A DNA stretch of 64,000 nucleotides from positions 257,822 through 321,821 of the forward strand of contig NZ_JBCITM010000003.1 in assembly GCF_039414295.1 (NCBI RefSeq). The letters run 5' to 3'. Made by a program: the position numbers and the translations under genes. Position 1 is the first letter of the stretch. Each line of letters begins with the position of its first letter. Below are positions 44,036-53,862 of the stretch, in pieces. Origin of the DNA: Anoxynatronum sibiricum. Its GTDB lineage: Bacteria > Bacillota > Clostridia > Peptostreptococcales > Tindalliaceae. The notes under the pieces were generated by a model that was not told the DNA's origin, did not search any database, and saw only the letters and a program-made list of their open reading frames with translations.

Positions 44036-44062
44036 AAACTCCCGCCCTATGACGGGAGTTTT
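44036..44062 (+). terminator. Second hairpin before the ATPase gene
   Basis: AAACTCCCG (44036-44044) pairs with CGGGAGTTT (44053-44061), 8-nt loop, four T at the end. It looks like a weak terminator or attenuator just ahead of the ATPase gene. Confidence 0.55.
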
Positions 44063-44085
44063 ATGGATAGGGGGTTCGAACAACA

Positions 44086-45639
44086 GTGGAAGAAATATTG
44101 GCAATGAAAGGCATTACCAAAGTATACCCCAATGGGATTGTCGCCAATAAAGACGTGGATTTCTCCGTCAGAAAAGGCGAGATCCATGCCATTATGGGTG
44201 AAAATGGTGCCGGAAAATCAACACTGATGAAAATCCTGTTCGGCATGGAACAGCCGGAAAAAGGGGATATTTTTTTCAAAGGGGAAAAAGTAGTCCTGCA
44301 TTCACCCAATACAGCCATCAACTATGGTATTGGAATGGTGCATCAACACTTTATGCTGGTGCCTTCCCTGACTGTTGCTGAAAATATGGTGCTGGGAGTG
44401 GAACCCAAAAAAAGCAGTGTTCTTTTCGATTTTGAAAAAGCGGTTCAAATGACAGAAGAGGTATCCCAAAAATACAATCTGGCCATTGATCCAAAAGCGA
44501 TAGTGGAAGACTTGGCAGTGGGAAAAAAACAAAAACTGGAAATTTTGAAGGCATTGTTGCGAGGCGCCGAAGTGTTGATTTTGGATGAACCCACGGCCGT
44601 TCTGACTCCACAGGAAACCAAGGAATTATTTGAAGAATTAATTAATCTTAAGAATCAGGGATTCACGATCATTTTTATTTCCCACAAATTGAAGGAAATC
44701 AAACAAATAACCGATCGGCTGACGATTTTAAGAAATGGCCGCAGCATGGGCATTCATGAGACAAAAGCCATCAGTGAACAGGAAATTTCCCGTCTCATGG
44801 TGGGTCGTGATGTTGTTTTGAAAGTAGACAAAAAACCAGCAACTCCAGGCGAAGTGGTCATTGAAACCAAAGGTCTCAGCTACCACGATGCCACTGGAAA
44901 ACCAGTGGTCAACCAAATGTCTTTCAGGGTTCGAAAGGGCGAAATCATGGGAATTGCAGGCGTTGAAGGAAATGGTCAGGGTGAACTGGTGGAATTGATC
45001 ACCGGCCTGAAAAAGCCGTCTGTTGGCGATATCTTTATTGGAGGCGTGCCGGTGAAGGATCTGACAGTGAAAGAGATCCGCAACTTGAAAACATCTCATA
45101 TTCCTGAAGATCGCATGGTATATGGCGTTGCAGCAGAAGGAACCATCGGTGAAAATCTGATTTCCGACCGATTTGACCATCCTAAATATAATGGTAAATT
45201 GCTGCAAAAAGTGAAATCCTTAATTTCACGTTCTGAAGAGCTGATTAAAGATTATAAAGTAAAATGTGATGGCCATACACAGCAGGTGAACATGCTTTCG
45301 GGTGGCAATATACAAAAGGTAGTGGTTGCCCGGGAGTTTTCATCAGATCCAAAGTTAATTGTCGCTGATCAACCGACCCGGGGAATTGACGTGGGTTCCA
45401 CAGAGTTTATTCGTCGAAAGCTGGTGGAACTGCGTGATGAAGGTACCGCGGTGCTGCTGGTATCAGCCGATTTGAATGAAGTGCTGGAACTAAGTGACAG
45501 CCTGATGGTGATGTACGGCGGTGAGATTGCGGCTTACTTTGAAGATGCCTCACAGGTGGATGAAATGGAGCTGGGCATGTACATGCTGGGACTAAAAACA
45601 ATGGAGCAGCATGAAATGGGAGGTGCCACCGGTGAATAA
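44086..45639 (+). CDS. Nucleoside ABC transporter ATPase, duplicated (NupO-like)
   Basis: Two fused ATPase domains (about residues 4-240 and 260-505), as in sugar- and nucleoside-type importers. First domain: Walker A GENGAGKST and Walker B VLILDEPTAVLTPQE; the signature is less typical (DLAVGKKQKLEI). Second domain: GVEGNGQGEL in place of a full Walker A, LSGGNIQKVVVARE and LIVADQPTRGIDVG. Weakened second sites are normal for this class. GTG start. It overlaps the permease gene by 8 bp. Confidence 0.92.
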   Translation: MEEILAMKGITKVYPNGIVANKDVDFSVRKGEIHAIMGENGAGKSTLMKILFGMEQPEKGDIFFKGEKVVLHSPNTAINYGIGMVHQHFMLVPSLTVAENMVLGVEPKKSSVLFDFEKAVQMTEEVSQKYNLAIDPKAIVEDLAVGKKQKLEILKALLRGAEVLILDEPTAVLTPQETKELFEELINLKNQGFTIIFISHKLKEIKQITDRLTILRNGRSMGIHETKAISEQEISRLMVGRDVVLKVDKKPATPGEVVIETKGLSYHDATGKPVVNQMSFRVRKGEIMGIAGVEGNGQGELVELITGLKKPSVGDIFIGGVPVKDLTVKEIRNLKTSHIPEDRMVYGVAAEGTIGENLISDRFDHPKYNGKLLQKVKSLISRSEELIKDYKVKCDGHTQQVNMLSGGNIQKVVVAREFSSDPKLIVADQPTRGIDVGSTEFIRRKLVELRDEGTAVLLVSADLNEVLELSDSLMVMYGGEIAAYFEDASQVDEMELGMYMLGLKTMEQHEMGGATGE

Positions 45640-46720
45640 ACGAGTTCTGTTTGAAACCATCCGCACATTGGTGGCCATCGGCGTGGCGCTCTTGCTGGCC
45701 CTTATCATTATTTTCTCCGTCAGTGATGAGCCGGGGTATGCCCTTGAACGTTTTCTGCTGGGCCCTGTGACTAATCTGCGGAATTTTGGTAATGTCCTGG
45801 AAATGGCCATTCCCTTAATCTTTACAGGTTTAGCCATTTCGGTGATGTTTATGGCGAAACAGTTCAACCTTGGAGCAGAAGGTGGTTTTTTCTTTGGAGC
45901 CGTCGGAGCAACAGCCCTGGTACTGACCTTCAACTTGCCGCCAGTGATACTGCCTGTGGCTGCCATTATTGTTGGCGCTCTGGCAGGAGGCCTGGGCAGT
46001 GCCCTTCCAGCAGTTTTGAAGGCCAGAATGGGTGCCAGTGAGCTGGTGTCTTCACTAATGATGAACTTTATTCTTTTCTGGCTGGGTCTCTTCATTATTA
46101 ATAATTATTTTCGGGATGCCATGGCAGGTGCAATGGCTTCGCACCGCTTTCCCGATGCGGCGAAACTAACGCGTATTCTTCCGGGAACCCGGCTGCACTT
46201 CGGCATCTTCATCGCCCTTGCCATGGTGGTTGTGGTATACCTGTTTCTATATCGCTCCCGCTGGGGGTACGCCCTGCGAATGGTGGGGTTGAATATTCGA
46301 TTTGCCGAATACTCGGGAATCAATACCAAGTCAGTGATCCTGTACTCTCAGATTATTGGAGGAATGATTGCCGGGATGGGAGGTACCGTGGAACTCTTGG
46401 GTATGTATCCCCGTTTTACCTGGTTTCAGCTCCCTGGTTATGGTTGGGATGGCGTCATTGTAGCTATTATGGCTCGCAATAATCCGCTGTTGGTGCCTGT
46501 CTTTGCATTCTTCCTGGCGTATCTGCGCATTGGTGCTGATATTATGGCCCGTGTGACCGATGTTCCCAGCGAAGTGGTGGCGATCATCCAGGGGGTTATG
46601 ATTATGCTGGTGACAGCAGAAAGACTGCTGGCTGGCTGGAGGCATCGCATGGTGGTCAAGGATAAAATGAAAGCAGCCGAAGCGGCAGAAGTGGAAGGGG
46701 GAGGTGTGCAGCATGGGTAG
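45632..46720 (+). CDS. Nucleoside ABC transporter permease (NupP-like)
   Basis: Branched-chain/ribose-type permease, 362 residues, about nine hydrophobic segments. Seen: IPLIFTGLAISVMFMAKQFNLGAEGGFFFG (about residues 51-80) and GLNIRFAEYSGINTK in the coupling region. The start is GTG at 45632 behind GGGAGGTG; the frame is open inside the ATPase gene. It overlaps the next permease by 8 bp. Together with that gene it forms the membrane channel. Confidence 0.9.
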   Translation: MNKRVLFETIRTLVAIGVALLLALIIIFSVSDEPGYALERFLLGPVTNLRNFGNVLEMAIPLIFTGLAISVMFMAKQFNLGAEGGFFFGAVGATALVLTFNLPPVILPVAAIIVGALAGGLGSALPAVLKARMGASELVSSLMMNFILFWLGLFIINNYFRDAMAGAMASHRFPDAAKLTRILPGTRLHFGIFIALAMVVVVYLFLYRSRWGYALRMVGLNIRFAEYSGINTKSVILYSQIIGGMIAGMGGTVELLGMYPRFTWFQLPGYGWDGVIVAIMARNNPLLVPVFAFFLAYLRIGADIMARVTDVPSEVVAIIQGVMIMLVTAERLLAGWRHRMVVKDKMKAAEAAEVEGGGVQHG

Positions 46721-47648
46721 CTTATTTGACATTATTTTTTCAGCCAACTTTGGTTACGCAGTGTTGCGTGTGACAACCCCCATCCTATTTGCTTCCCTTG
46801 GTGCGCTCATTTCGATTAAAGCCGGTGTTGTCAACATTAGTATGGAGGGAACCATGCTGACAGCTGCATTGGCCGGTGTGGCCATCAGTGCTTACACAGG
46901 CAGTGCCTTTGGTGGACTGGTGGGAGCGGTGGTCGTTGGCATGCTTCTGGGCCTGTTGTTGGCGTATTTTGCCCTCAACTTGAAAACGGACATTATTTTG
47001 GCCGCTATTGCTATTAACCTCATGGCCTCCGGCGGCACTGTGTTCGGTTTGTTTGTGATCTCAGGTGACCGGGGCATTTCGTCATCTCTCGCAAGCAAGG
47101 TGCTGCCCCGCATCCAAATTCCAATTCTTCACCAGATTCCAGTGCTGGGCCCTGTGTTCTCCAATCATAATGTGCTCACGTATGTAGCTTTTATTTCAGT
47201 GGCGTTGGTTTATATACTACTCTACAAAACACCATTGGGACTTCGAATTCGTGCAGTGGGAGAAAATGCCCATGCTGCAGATTCGGTGGGAATCAGCGTG
47301 AAAAAAACCCAGTATATTGCCCTGATCATGAGCGGTGCTTTTGCCGGTTTTGGCGGTGCTTTCATGTCCATGGGTTATGTCTCCTGGTTTTCAACCAATA
47401 TGATTGCCGGACGTGGCTTTATCGCCTTGGCAGCAGAAGCGTTGGGAATGGGAAGGCCCTTTGGTGTGCTCTTAACTTCCTTGTTATTCGGCAGTGCTGA
47501 TGCTTTGGCCAATGCCCTGCAGGCTTTCAGAATTCCTTCAGAGTTCGTTCAGATGGTGCCTTATGTGGTTACCATTATTGGTCTGGTAGTGTATGCCCAG
47601 CGCAAGCATTCTGCCGCACAAAAAGTACGTCAGGAGGATCGTGCATGA
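46713..47648 (+). CDS. Nucleoside ABC transporter permease (NupQ-like)
   Basis: Second, shorter permease (311 residues, about eight hydrophobic segments). Seen: TPILFASLGALISIKAGVVN with I-S-M-E-G-T-M-L following, and RIRAVGENAHAADSVGISV in the coupling helix. ATG at 46713 lies behind GGGGGAGGTG; GTG at 46704 is inside that site. It overlaps the nucleoside hydrolase gene by 4 bp, tying uptake to degradation. Confidence 0.9.
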   Translation: MGSLFDIIFSANFGYAVLRVTTPILFASLGALISIKAGVVNISMEGTMLTAALAGVAISAYTGSAFGGLVGAVVVGMLLGLLLAYFALNLKTDIILAAIAINLMASGGTVFGLFVISGDRGISSSLASKVLPRIQIPILHQIPVLGPVFSNHNVLTYVAFISVALVYILLYKTPLGLRIRAVGENAHAADSVGISVKKTQYIALIMSGAFAGFGGAFMSMGYVSWFSTNMIAGRGFIALAAEALGMGRPFGVLLTSLLFGSADALANALQAFRIPSEFVQMVPYVVTIIGLVVYAQRKHSAAQKVRQEDRA

Positions 47649-48574
47649 AAAAACCAATCTTAATGGACTGCGACCCAGGGCATGATGATGCCATTGCCCT
47701 GCTCATGGCCTTCGCCAGTGATCAACTGGACGTACTCGCAGTGACCACTGTGGGTGGTAATCAAACCAGTGAAAAAACGTTGCAAAACGCTTTAAAAGTA
47801 CTGAGTTTCGCAGGCGTCACTCATGTACCTGTGGCAGCAGGTGCCAGCCAGCCTTTGGTAAGAGAGCTGGAAATCGCACCGGAGGTGCACGGCGAGTCCG
47901 GTCTTGATGGCCCTGTGTTGCCGGAACCAAGATTTGCTCCCAGTGATAAAACAGCCATTGAACTAATGGAAGATGTCATCATGAACTGTCAAGAAAAGGT
48001 GACACTGGTACCCACGGGGCCACTCACCAACATCGCCAGTTTACTAATTGCAGCTCCCCAAGTGAAAGAGCGTATCCAGCGGATTTCTCTCATGGGTGGT
48101 TCTGCTGTGGGAGGCAACTGGACGCCGGCAGCAGAGTTCAACATCATGGTGGATCCTGAGGCCGCCGACGTTGTTTTCCAGTCTGGCATACCCATTACCA
48201 TGTGCGGTTTGGATGTGACCCATAAAGCACAGATTTTTGACCATGAAATTGAACATATTCGTCAACAGGGCGGCAAAGTGGCAGTAATGGTGGCAGAGTT
48301 GCTGGATTTCTTTGCAAAATTTCACCAGGAAATGGGTTTTGAGGGAAGTCCTCTCCATGACCCATGCGCAGTTGCCTGGTTAATCGACCCCACCCTGTTT
48401 ACCTCCCAGCATGTGCGGGTAGACATTGAGACCTGCGGCGAGCTCACCGACGGTGCCACCGTGGTAGACCTGAGAGGAATCAATGGTCGGGAAAAGAATG
48501 TGGATGTGGTTTACGACATTGACCGGGAACGATTTATTCAACTGTTGTATGACAGCCTAAAAAAATACCGGTAA
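47645..48574 (+). CDS. Nucleoside hydrolase 1
   Basis: Inosine/uridine-preferring nucleoside hydrolase family (309 residues), splitting nucleosides into base and ribose. Seen: the Ca2+ site MDCDPGHDDAIAL at the N-terminus, PTGPLTNIASLL, MGGSAVGGNWTPAAEFNIMVDPEAA with the catalytic region, and the late HDPCAVAW. Start ATG overlaps the permease stop (ATGA). A second family member follows 13 bp downstream. Confidence 0.93.
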   Translation: MKKPILMDCDPGHDDAIALLMAFASDQLDVLAVTTVGGNQTSEKTLQNALKVLSFAGVTHVPVAAGASQPLVRELEIAPEVHGESGLDGPVLPEPRFAPSDKTAIELMEDVIMNCQEKVTLVPTGPLTNIASLLIAAPQVKERIQRISLMGGSAVGGNWTPAAEFNIMVDPEAADVVFQSGIPITMCGLDVTHKAQIFDHEIEHIRQQGGKVAVMVAELLDFFAKFHQEMGFEGSPLHDPCAVAWLIDPTLFTSQHVRVDIETCGELTDGATVVDLRGINGREKNVDVVYDIDRERFIQLLYDSLKKYR

Positions 48575-48587
48575 GGAGGGTACTGCT

Positions 48588-49508
48588 TTGAAACATGCTG
48601 TGATTATTGACTGCGATCCGGGAACGGATGATACCATTGCCCTTGTCATGGCGCTGGCATCTGAAGCGTTGGACGTGAAAGCGGTGACCACCGTGGCCGG
48701 AAACCAGACTGCAGATAAAACGGCCCTTAACGGCTTGAAGATTGTTTCTTACTTAAAAAAAGAGATACCAGTGGCTAAAGGAGCAGATAAACCCATCATG
48801 CGTCCCCTGGTAACAGCTGAACATGTTCATGGTGAAACAGGATTGGGTCCGGTAACTTTGCCCGAGCCTTCCATTGAAGGGCTTGATACACCTGCCTGGG
48901 ATCTGTTTTACCAGTTGTCGGCAGCGAAAAATGAAAAGATTCATCTCATTACCCTGGGTCCCCTTAGCAATGTGGCCATTGCCCTGATGAAGTATCCCCA
49001 ACTGAGGGATTACATTACCCATATTACCATGATGGGTGGTTCCATGGGATATGGAAATGACACCCCTGCAGCGGAGTACAACATTTACGCTGACCCGGAA
49101 GCAGCCCGCATGGTTTTTGAAGCAGGCATTCCCATCACCATGGTGGGATTGGACTGCACTCATCAAGCCTGGCTCACACGTGAAGAAATTGACACGATAG
49201 AAGCACCTGAAGGCAGCGGTGCCTGGCTTGCCAAAGCAATGATGAATCATATTCATGCCTTCGCTACCAACTACGGGTTTCCGGGTGCTGTAATGCATGA
49301 TCCCTCTGCTGTGGCGGCGGTGATCGATCCCACCCTCATTGAAACAAAAGATTATTATGTGGCAGTGGAGACCAAAGGCAAACATACCACCGGCAAAACC
49401 GTTGTGGATGTGATGGGAGTGACGAAAAAACCGGCCAATGTGGCGGTGGCAGTGGGCATTGACAGGGAACGGTTTGTTCAACTGGTGCAAGAGTTGATGA
49501 AAGCATGA
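48588..49508 (+). CDS. Nucleoside hydrolase 2
   Basis: Second nucleoside hydrolase (306 residues), related to but clearly different from the preceding one; substrate ranges may be split between purine and pyrimidine nucleosides. Seen: DCDPGTDDTIALVMALAS, TLGPLSNVAIALMK, MMGGSMGYGNDTPAAEYNIY and MHDPSAVAAVIDP. The start is TTG at 48588, seven bases behind a perfect AAGGAGGG. It overlaps the deaminase gene by 4 bp. Confidence 0.92.
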   Translation: MKHAVIIDCDPGTDDTIALVMALASEALDVKAVTTVAGNQTADKTALNGLKIVSYLKKEIPVAKGADKPIMRPLVTAEHVHGETGLGPVTLPEPSIEGLDTPAWDLFYQLSAAKNEKIHLITLGPLSNVAIALMKYPQLRDYITHITMMGGSMGYGNDTPAAEYNIYADPEAARMVFEAGIPITMVGLDCTHQAWLTREEIDTIEAPEGSGAWLAKAMMNHIHAFATNYGFPGAVMHDPSAVAAVIDPTLIETKDYYVAVETKGKHTTGKTVVDVMGVTKKPANVAVAVGIDRERFVQLVQELMKA

Positions 49509-50839
49509 TGGTTGATGAAAAAAAGATTCATGTGAAAGCAGATGTGATACTGAAAAATGCCGGTATTCTTGATGAAACCGGCACTTTTTACACAGCAAAA
49601 ACTCTGGTGATTCACAAAGGTGACATCACTGCCATTGTAGATGCAGGTGAGATGAAAGGTGTGGATGAAACCGGTGCTGAAGTGGTGGACTGCAGTCAAC
49701 TGGTGATTACCCCAGGCCTGGTGAACCTGCACACTCATTCACCCATGACGCTGTTTCGGGGACTGGCTGAAGATGTCTCCATCGACGACTGGTTCAACCG
49801 GGAAATCTGGCCCTATGAAAAAAATCTACAGGCATCACATGTGCATGCAGGCGCCCTGGCAGCCATATATGAAATGATTAACTGTGGTGTCACGGCTTTC
49901 GCCGACCACTACATGTTTCCTGAAGCCATTATGCAGGCAGTAATGGAAAGCCCCATACGCTGTGATCTGGCGCCCACCCTCTTTGGTTTGTCAGACACCA
50001 TTGAAACAGAAATGGAGGCTTGTCGCAGCCTGATTAAAGAGCACCAGCATACCAACTCTCGTCTGGCCCTGCGGGTGGGACCTCATGCCCCCTACACCTG
50101 CCCGCCGCCAGTCCTGAAAACCATGGTTGCCATGGCAAAGGAGTTGAATACGGGAATACATCTTCATGTCTCAGAAACTGCAGCACAAGTCAAAGAAAGC
50201 CTGAAGGTCTATGGAAAAACACCTTTTCAAATGGTGGCAGAAGCCGGTGGCTTTGATGTGCCGGTGATCATTGCCCATGGGCTCTGGATCATGCCGGAGG
50301 ACCGACTGCTGCTGAGCGAAGCCACCACCATCGCCGTTAGCCCTAAAACATACCTAAAACTGGCCATGGGCCATGGGCACCTGTGGGATGACTCTATGAG
50401 CCTGCCCCTGGCGTCTGGAACTGATGGTGCAGCCAGCTCCAACACCCTTGATCCCCTGGAGCAAGTGCGTCTGTTTGGACTACTTGGAAAACACTTCCAT
50501 CAGGATGCCACCCATTTCGGCTGTCAAACCCTTTGGAAGATTCTGATGAGGGGGCATGAGGCACTGCCTTTTCAATCAGGCAAAATCGCCGTTGGTGCAG
50601 CTGCAGATTTAACCTTATGGCAGCTGACACAACCTGGGGTGGCACCGGTGCACCACCCGCTGGCAGCTATTCTCTACAGCAGTGGCCCACAGCAGGTGGC
50701 CCATGTGATGGTGGAAGGAAAATGGGCCAAAAAAGATGGCCGTGTCAATATGAACCACCATCATGTCAAAAACATGCTCACTGAAGCAAGCAATCATTTG
50801 ATGACACTGGGGAAAGGCAGCATTCCATTCACCTTTTAG
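49505..50839 (+). CDS. Amidohydrolase, MTA/SAH or adenosine-type deaminase
   Basis: Cytosolic amidohydrolase-superfamily enzyme of the MtaD/SsnA branch, 444 residues. Seen: metal histidines in LVNLHTHSPMTLFRGLAED, HLHVSETAAQVKES, the VIIAHGLWI histidine and the aspartate in LASGTDGAASSN. The branch deaminates S-adenosylhomocysteine, methylthioadenosine, adenosine or related purines. In this operon the natural role is deamination of imported adenine nucleosides before hydrolysis; the exact substrate is inferred. Confidence 0.85.
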   Translation: MMVDEKKIHVKADVILKNAGILDETGTFYTAKTLVIHKGDITAIVDAGEMKGVDETGAEVVDCSQLVITPGLVNLHTHSPMTLFRGLAEDVSIDDWFNREIWPYEKNLQASHVHAGALAAIYEMINCGVTAFADHYMFPEAIMQAVMESPIRCDLAPTLFGLSDTIETEMEACRSLIKEHQHTNSRLALRVGPHAPYTCPPPVLKTMVAMAKELNTGIHLHVSETAAQVKESLKVYGKTPFQMVAEAGGFDVPVIIAHGLWIMPEDRLLLSEATTIAVSPKTYLKLAMGHGHLWDDSMSLPLASGTDGAASSNTLDPLEQVRLFGLLGKHFHQDATHFGCQTLWKILMRGHEALPFQSGKIAVGAAADLTLWQLTQPGVAPVHHPLAAILYSSGPQQVAHVMVEGKWAKKDGRVNMNHHHVKNMLTEASNHLMTLGKGSIPFTF

Positions 50840-50926
50840 GGAAAGAACAGTGGAAACCAGGTATGCTGCAAGTACCGAAGTGGTAAATATTTCGCTTAAT
50901 TATCGTCTGAATGGAGGTAATCGATC

Positions 50927-52351
50927 ATGAAAGCATGGCAAATGGAAAAAGAGCTGATGGAAAAGGCTGTTCCAAAGCTGCTCACGGAAGAAGAACAAGG
51001 GTGGAGTGCCATTGAACCCCTGGAAAAAGCAGAAGATGCCCGTATCAAACTCTGGTGGTACAGTGAAGTGCCTGGTTCAGGAGCACCTGAGCGTTTGATC
51101 ATTGCCGCTATCCAGTCCATGGAAAACAAAGGGTTTCAGGTGGAAGAAGCAGAAGCGTTGATTCAACCGGGATTAAAAGCCTTCAAAGAAGAAGACATGG
51201 CGTCGCTGCACCGTATTTCTGGTCAAATTTTTCACCTGCTTAACCAGGCACCCGTGAATGAAGCTTCTACCTATTGGAAATATGCTGCCTATACCAGTTG
51301 GGATCAGCTGAAACAAGCGGCCAACTTCCCGGCATCCGTTTCTTTCGATGTGACACAGGCTTCCTTTCAGGATCAGCTGTATGCCGGCTGGCTGGCTCAA
51401 ATCATTGGAGGAGCCATTGGAACAGCCATGGAGGGATACACGACCCACCAACTGAAAAAAGCCTTCGGAAAAGTGGATGGTTACGTTCGCAAACCAAATA
51501 CCTTTAATGACGATATTACCTATGAACTGGCGTTCCTGAAAGCCTTTGAATCCAAGGGGTTCCAAATTTCAGCCGCCGACATTGCCGACCAGTGGCTGGC
51601 ATTGGTTCCTTTTGGGTGGTCGGCAGAAGACATTGCCCTTCGAAACCTGAAACTGGGCATCTACCCTCCCGAAAGCGGCACACTCCACAATCCTTTTTCA
51701 GACTGGATTGGTGCACAAATGCGGGGGGCCGTCTGCGGCATGGTGGCACCGGGAAATGCAGAAGAAGCCGCTCGTCTGGCTTGGCTTGATGGCAGTATTT
51801 CCCATGCCAACAATGGGATTCTGGGAGAAGTCTTCAATGCAGTGCTGACAGCCAGAGCCTTTGTGACAACACACATGCCTTCGCTGGTGGAAGAAGTGGT
51901 GGCCATGATGCCCAAAGATGCCGAGTATACCAGCGTGGTGAACTTTGCATTAGAACAGTGCCGAAAGGCCAATCAATGGGAGACGGCTTGGCGCGCCTGT
52001 GAAGAAAAGTATGAAGCCTATAACTGGATTCACGCCTATCCCAATGCAGCCGCACAGGTGGTGGCCCTCTGGTTTGGGCACAACGACTTTAATGAAACCA
52101 TGAACATCATTGCCTTGGCTGGTCAAGATGTGGACTGCAATGCGGCTCAAATCGCCACCATGCTGGGAATCGCCCGCGGAGTGGAATCCATTGATGCCAA
52201 ATGGCGTGATCCTATTGGCGACCAACTGGATACCTACCTTCGGGGAATGAAACAAATGACCATCAGCGGACTGGCCCGCTGGACGGCAACAGTGGCCCAA
52301 AAGGCAGCGATTGGAGTAATCCATGAATCACCAGGCAAAGCAACCAGCTAA
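50927..52351 (+). CDS. ADP-ribosylglycohydrolase family protein
   Basis: DraG/ARH-fold protein, 474 residues. The fold begins near residue 140 (QLYAGWLAQIIGGAIGTAMEGY); the metal-binding aspartates are in FNDDITYELAF (the family's G-D-D-T position) and AGQDVDCNAAQIATMLG (D-x-D position). About 140 residues at the N-terminus precede the fold and are unassigned. Some members act on ADP-ribosylated targets and some probably on small ribosides. Within a nucleoside salvage operon, cleavage of a ribosyl compound is the plausible role, which is inference. ATG behind GGAGG. Confidence 0.85.
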   Translation: MKAWQMEKELMEKAVPKLLTEEEQGWSAIEPLEKAEDARIKLWWYSEVPGSGAPERLIIAAIQSMENKGFQVEEAEALIQPGLKAFKEEDMASLHRISGQIFHLLNQAPVNEASTYWKYAAYTSWDQLKQAANFPASVSFDVTQASFQDQLYAGWLAQIIGGAIGTAMEGYTTHQLKKAFGKVDGYVRKPNTFNDDITYELAFLKAFESKGFQISAADIADQWLALVPFGWSAEDIALRNLKLGIYPPESGTLHNPFSDWIGAQMRGAVCGMVAPGNAEEAARLAWLDGSISHANNGILGEVFNAVLTARAFVTTHMPSLVEEVVAMMPKDAEYTSVVNFALEQCRKANQWETAWRACEEKYEAYNWIHAYPNAAAQVVALWFGHNDFNETMNIIALAGQDVDCNAAQIATMLGIARGVESIDAKWRDPIGDQLDTYLRGMKQMTISGLARWTATVAQKAAIGVIHESPGKATS

Positions 52352-52392
52352 CAGAAAAAGAGATTGACAGTAAAAAGAAAGGGAGACGAACC

Positions 52393-53295
52393 ATGAAAAT
52401 TGCAGTCATTGGCAGCATCAATATGGATATTGTAATGAAAGTGCACCGGTTGCCTGAAAAGGGAGAAACCCTCATGGCCTCCGACTACCTCACTGTTCCA
52501 GGGGGGAAGGGTGCCAATCAGGCGGTGGCGGCAGCCCGTCTGGGGGCATCAGTAGCCATGATCGGCGCATTGGGAAATGATGCCTTTGGGGATACTCTGT
52601 TGAAAGGTTTTCAAGATGAAGGACTGAATGTGGAAGGGATACAAAGAACAACAGGGGCTTCCGGAAATGCCCTGATCACCGTTGACGATCAGGGAGACAA
52701 CACCATTCTTGTCTATCCCGGTGCCAACGGAGACATCACGCCCCAGTGGATACATCAGCAGGAAAAGCTGATTCAAGAGGCTGACTGGGTGATGCTTCAG
52801 CTGGAAATTCCCATGAACTGCGTTGTTGCTGCGGCAAAATTGGCCAAGAAACATGGGAAAAAAGTGATACTGAACCCAGCGCCGGCGGCAGAACTGCCGC
52901 CCGAATTATACACTTTTCTGGATCTATTGACACCCAATGAAACAGAACTGGCCTTACTGACGGGAATCACAGGTAGTGAAGCCGGTATGCAAGAACTGCT
53001 GAAACGGGGCGTTAAGACGATTGTGGTTACCCTGGGATCAAAAGGATCCATGGCGAAAAGCAGCGATGGCATCTTTACAGCTGAGCCTTATGCCATCAAA
53101 GCAGTGGATACCACCGCCGCAGGAGATGCGTTCAATGCCGGGTTGGTGGTGGCGCTGGCAGAAGAAAGACCACTGCAAGAGGCCCTGGCATTTGCCAATG
53201 CCGTGGGAGCACTCACAGCAACCCAAATGGGTGCCCAAAATTCCCTCCCCCTGCGTGGGCAGGTGGATGACTTTATGAAGTCATATCAGGCATGA
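52393..53295 (+). CDS. rbsK: Ribokinase
   Basis: PfkB-family sugar kinase, 300 residues, phosphorylating ribose released by the nucleoside hydrolases so it can enter the pentose phosphate pathway. Seen: IGSINMDIVMKVHRLP, PGGKGANQAVAAARLGA, NPAPAAELP, LTPNETELALLTG and the catalytic-base region VDTTAAGDAFNAG. GGGAGA precedes the ATG. Last gene of the nucleoside locus. Confidence 0.94.
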   Translation: MKIAVIGSINMDIVMKVHRLPEKGETLMASDYLTVPGGKGANQAVAAARLGASVAMIGALGNDAFGDTLLKGFQDEGLNVEGIQRTTGASGNALITVDDQGDNTILVYPGANGDITPQWIHQQEKLIQEADWVMLQLEIPMNCVVAAAKLAKKHGKKVILNPAPAAELPPELYTFLDLLTPNETELALLTGITGSEAGMQELLKRGVKTIVVTLGSKGSMAKSSDGIFTAEPYAIKAVDTTAAGDAFNAGLVVALAEERPLQEALAFANAVGALTATQMGAQNSLPLRGQVDDFMKSYQA

Positions 53296-53397
53296 AACAA
53301 GGCTGGTACAAAAGACCTTTTGGCGGTACAATGGAAATAGAGGAAGTGAAGTCACCGGGTTAAGCAAATTTATCTGGTGGTGAAAGGACTGAAATGC

Positions 53398-53862
53398 ATG
53401 GCAGAAAACGTTAAAATTATTGCCCAAAATCGAAAGGCCCGTCATGATTATTTCATCGAAGAAACCTACGAAACAGGAATTGTTTTAAAGGGTACCGAGG
53501 TGAAATCAATCAGAGGCGGCCGCATCAACTTGAAGGATGGGTATGCCAAGGTTGAAAATAGTGAAGTTTTCCTGTATAATGTACATGTAAGCCCTTATGA
53601 ACAGGGAAATATTTTTAATACCGATCCTATGAGGGTTCGCAAACTCCTGCTCCACAAGCGGGAAATTCGCAAACTCATCGGCTATGTACAGCAAAAGGGG
53701 TACTCCCTGATTCCGCTGAAGGCATACCTGAAAAATGGGAAGGTGAAAATCGAGCTGGCGGTAGCCCGGGGCAAGGCCCAGTATGACAAGCGGGAAACCA
53801 TCGCCAAGCGCGACGCCGACCGCCGCATTCAGAAAGAGCTGCGGGAACGGCAAAAACAGTAA
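53398..53862 (+). CDS. smpB: SsrA-binding protein
   Basis: SmpB binds tmRNA and delivers it to stalled ribosomes. Seen: NRKARHDYFIEETYETGIVL, GTEVKSIRGGRINLKDGYA, LLHKREIRKLIG and the basic C-terminal tail RETIAKRDADRRIQKEL. At 154 residues the length is standard. ATG at 53398 is nine bases after AAAGGA; GTG at 53377 has no such site. The stop codon directly abuts the first base of ssrA. Confidence 0.97.
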   Translation: MAENVKIIAQNRKARHDYFIEETYETGIVLKGTEVKSIRGGRINLKDGYAKVENSEVFLYNVHVSPYEQGNIFNTDPMRVRKLLLHKREIRKLIGYVQQKGYSLIPLKAYLKNGKVKIELAVARGKAQYDKRETIAKRDADRRIQKELRERQKQ

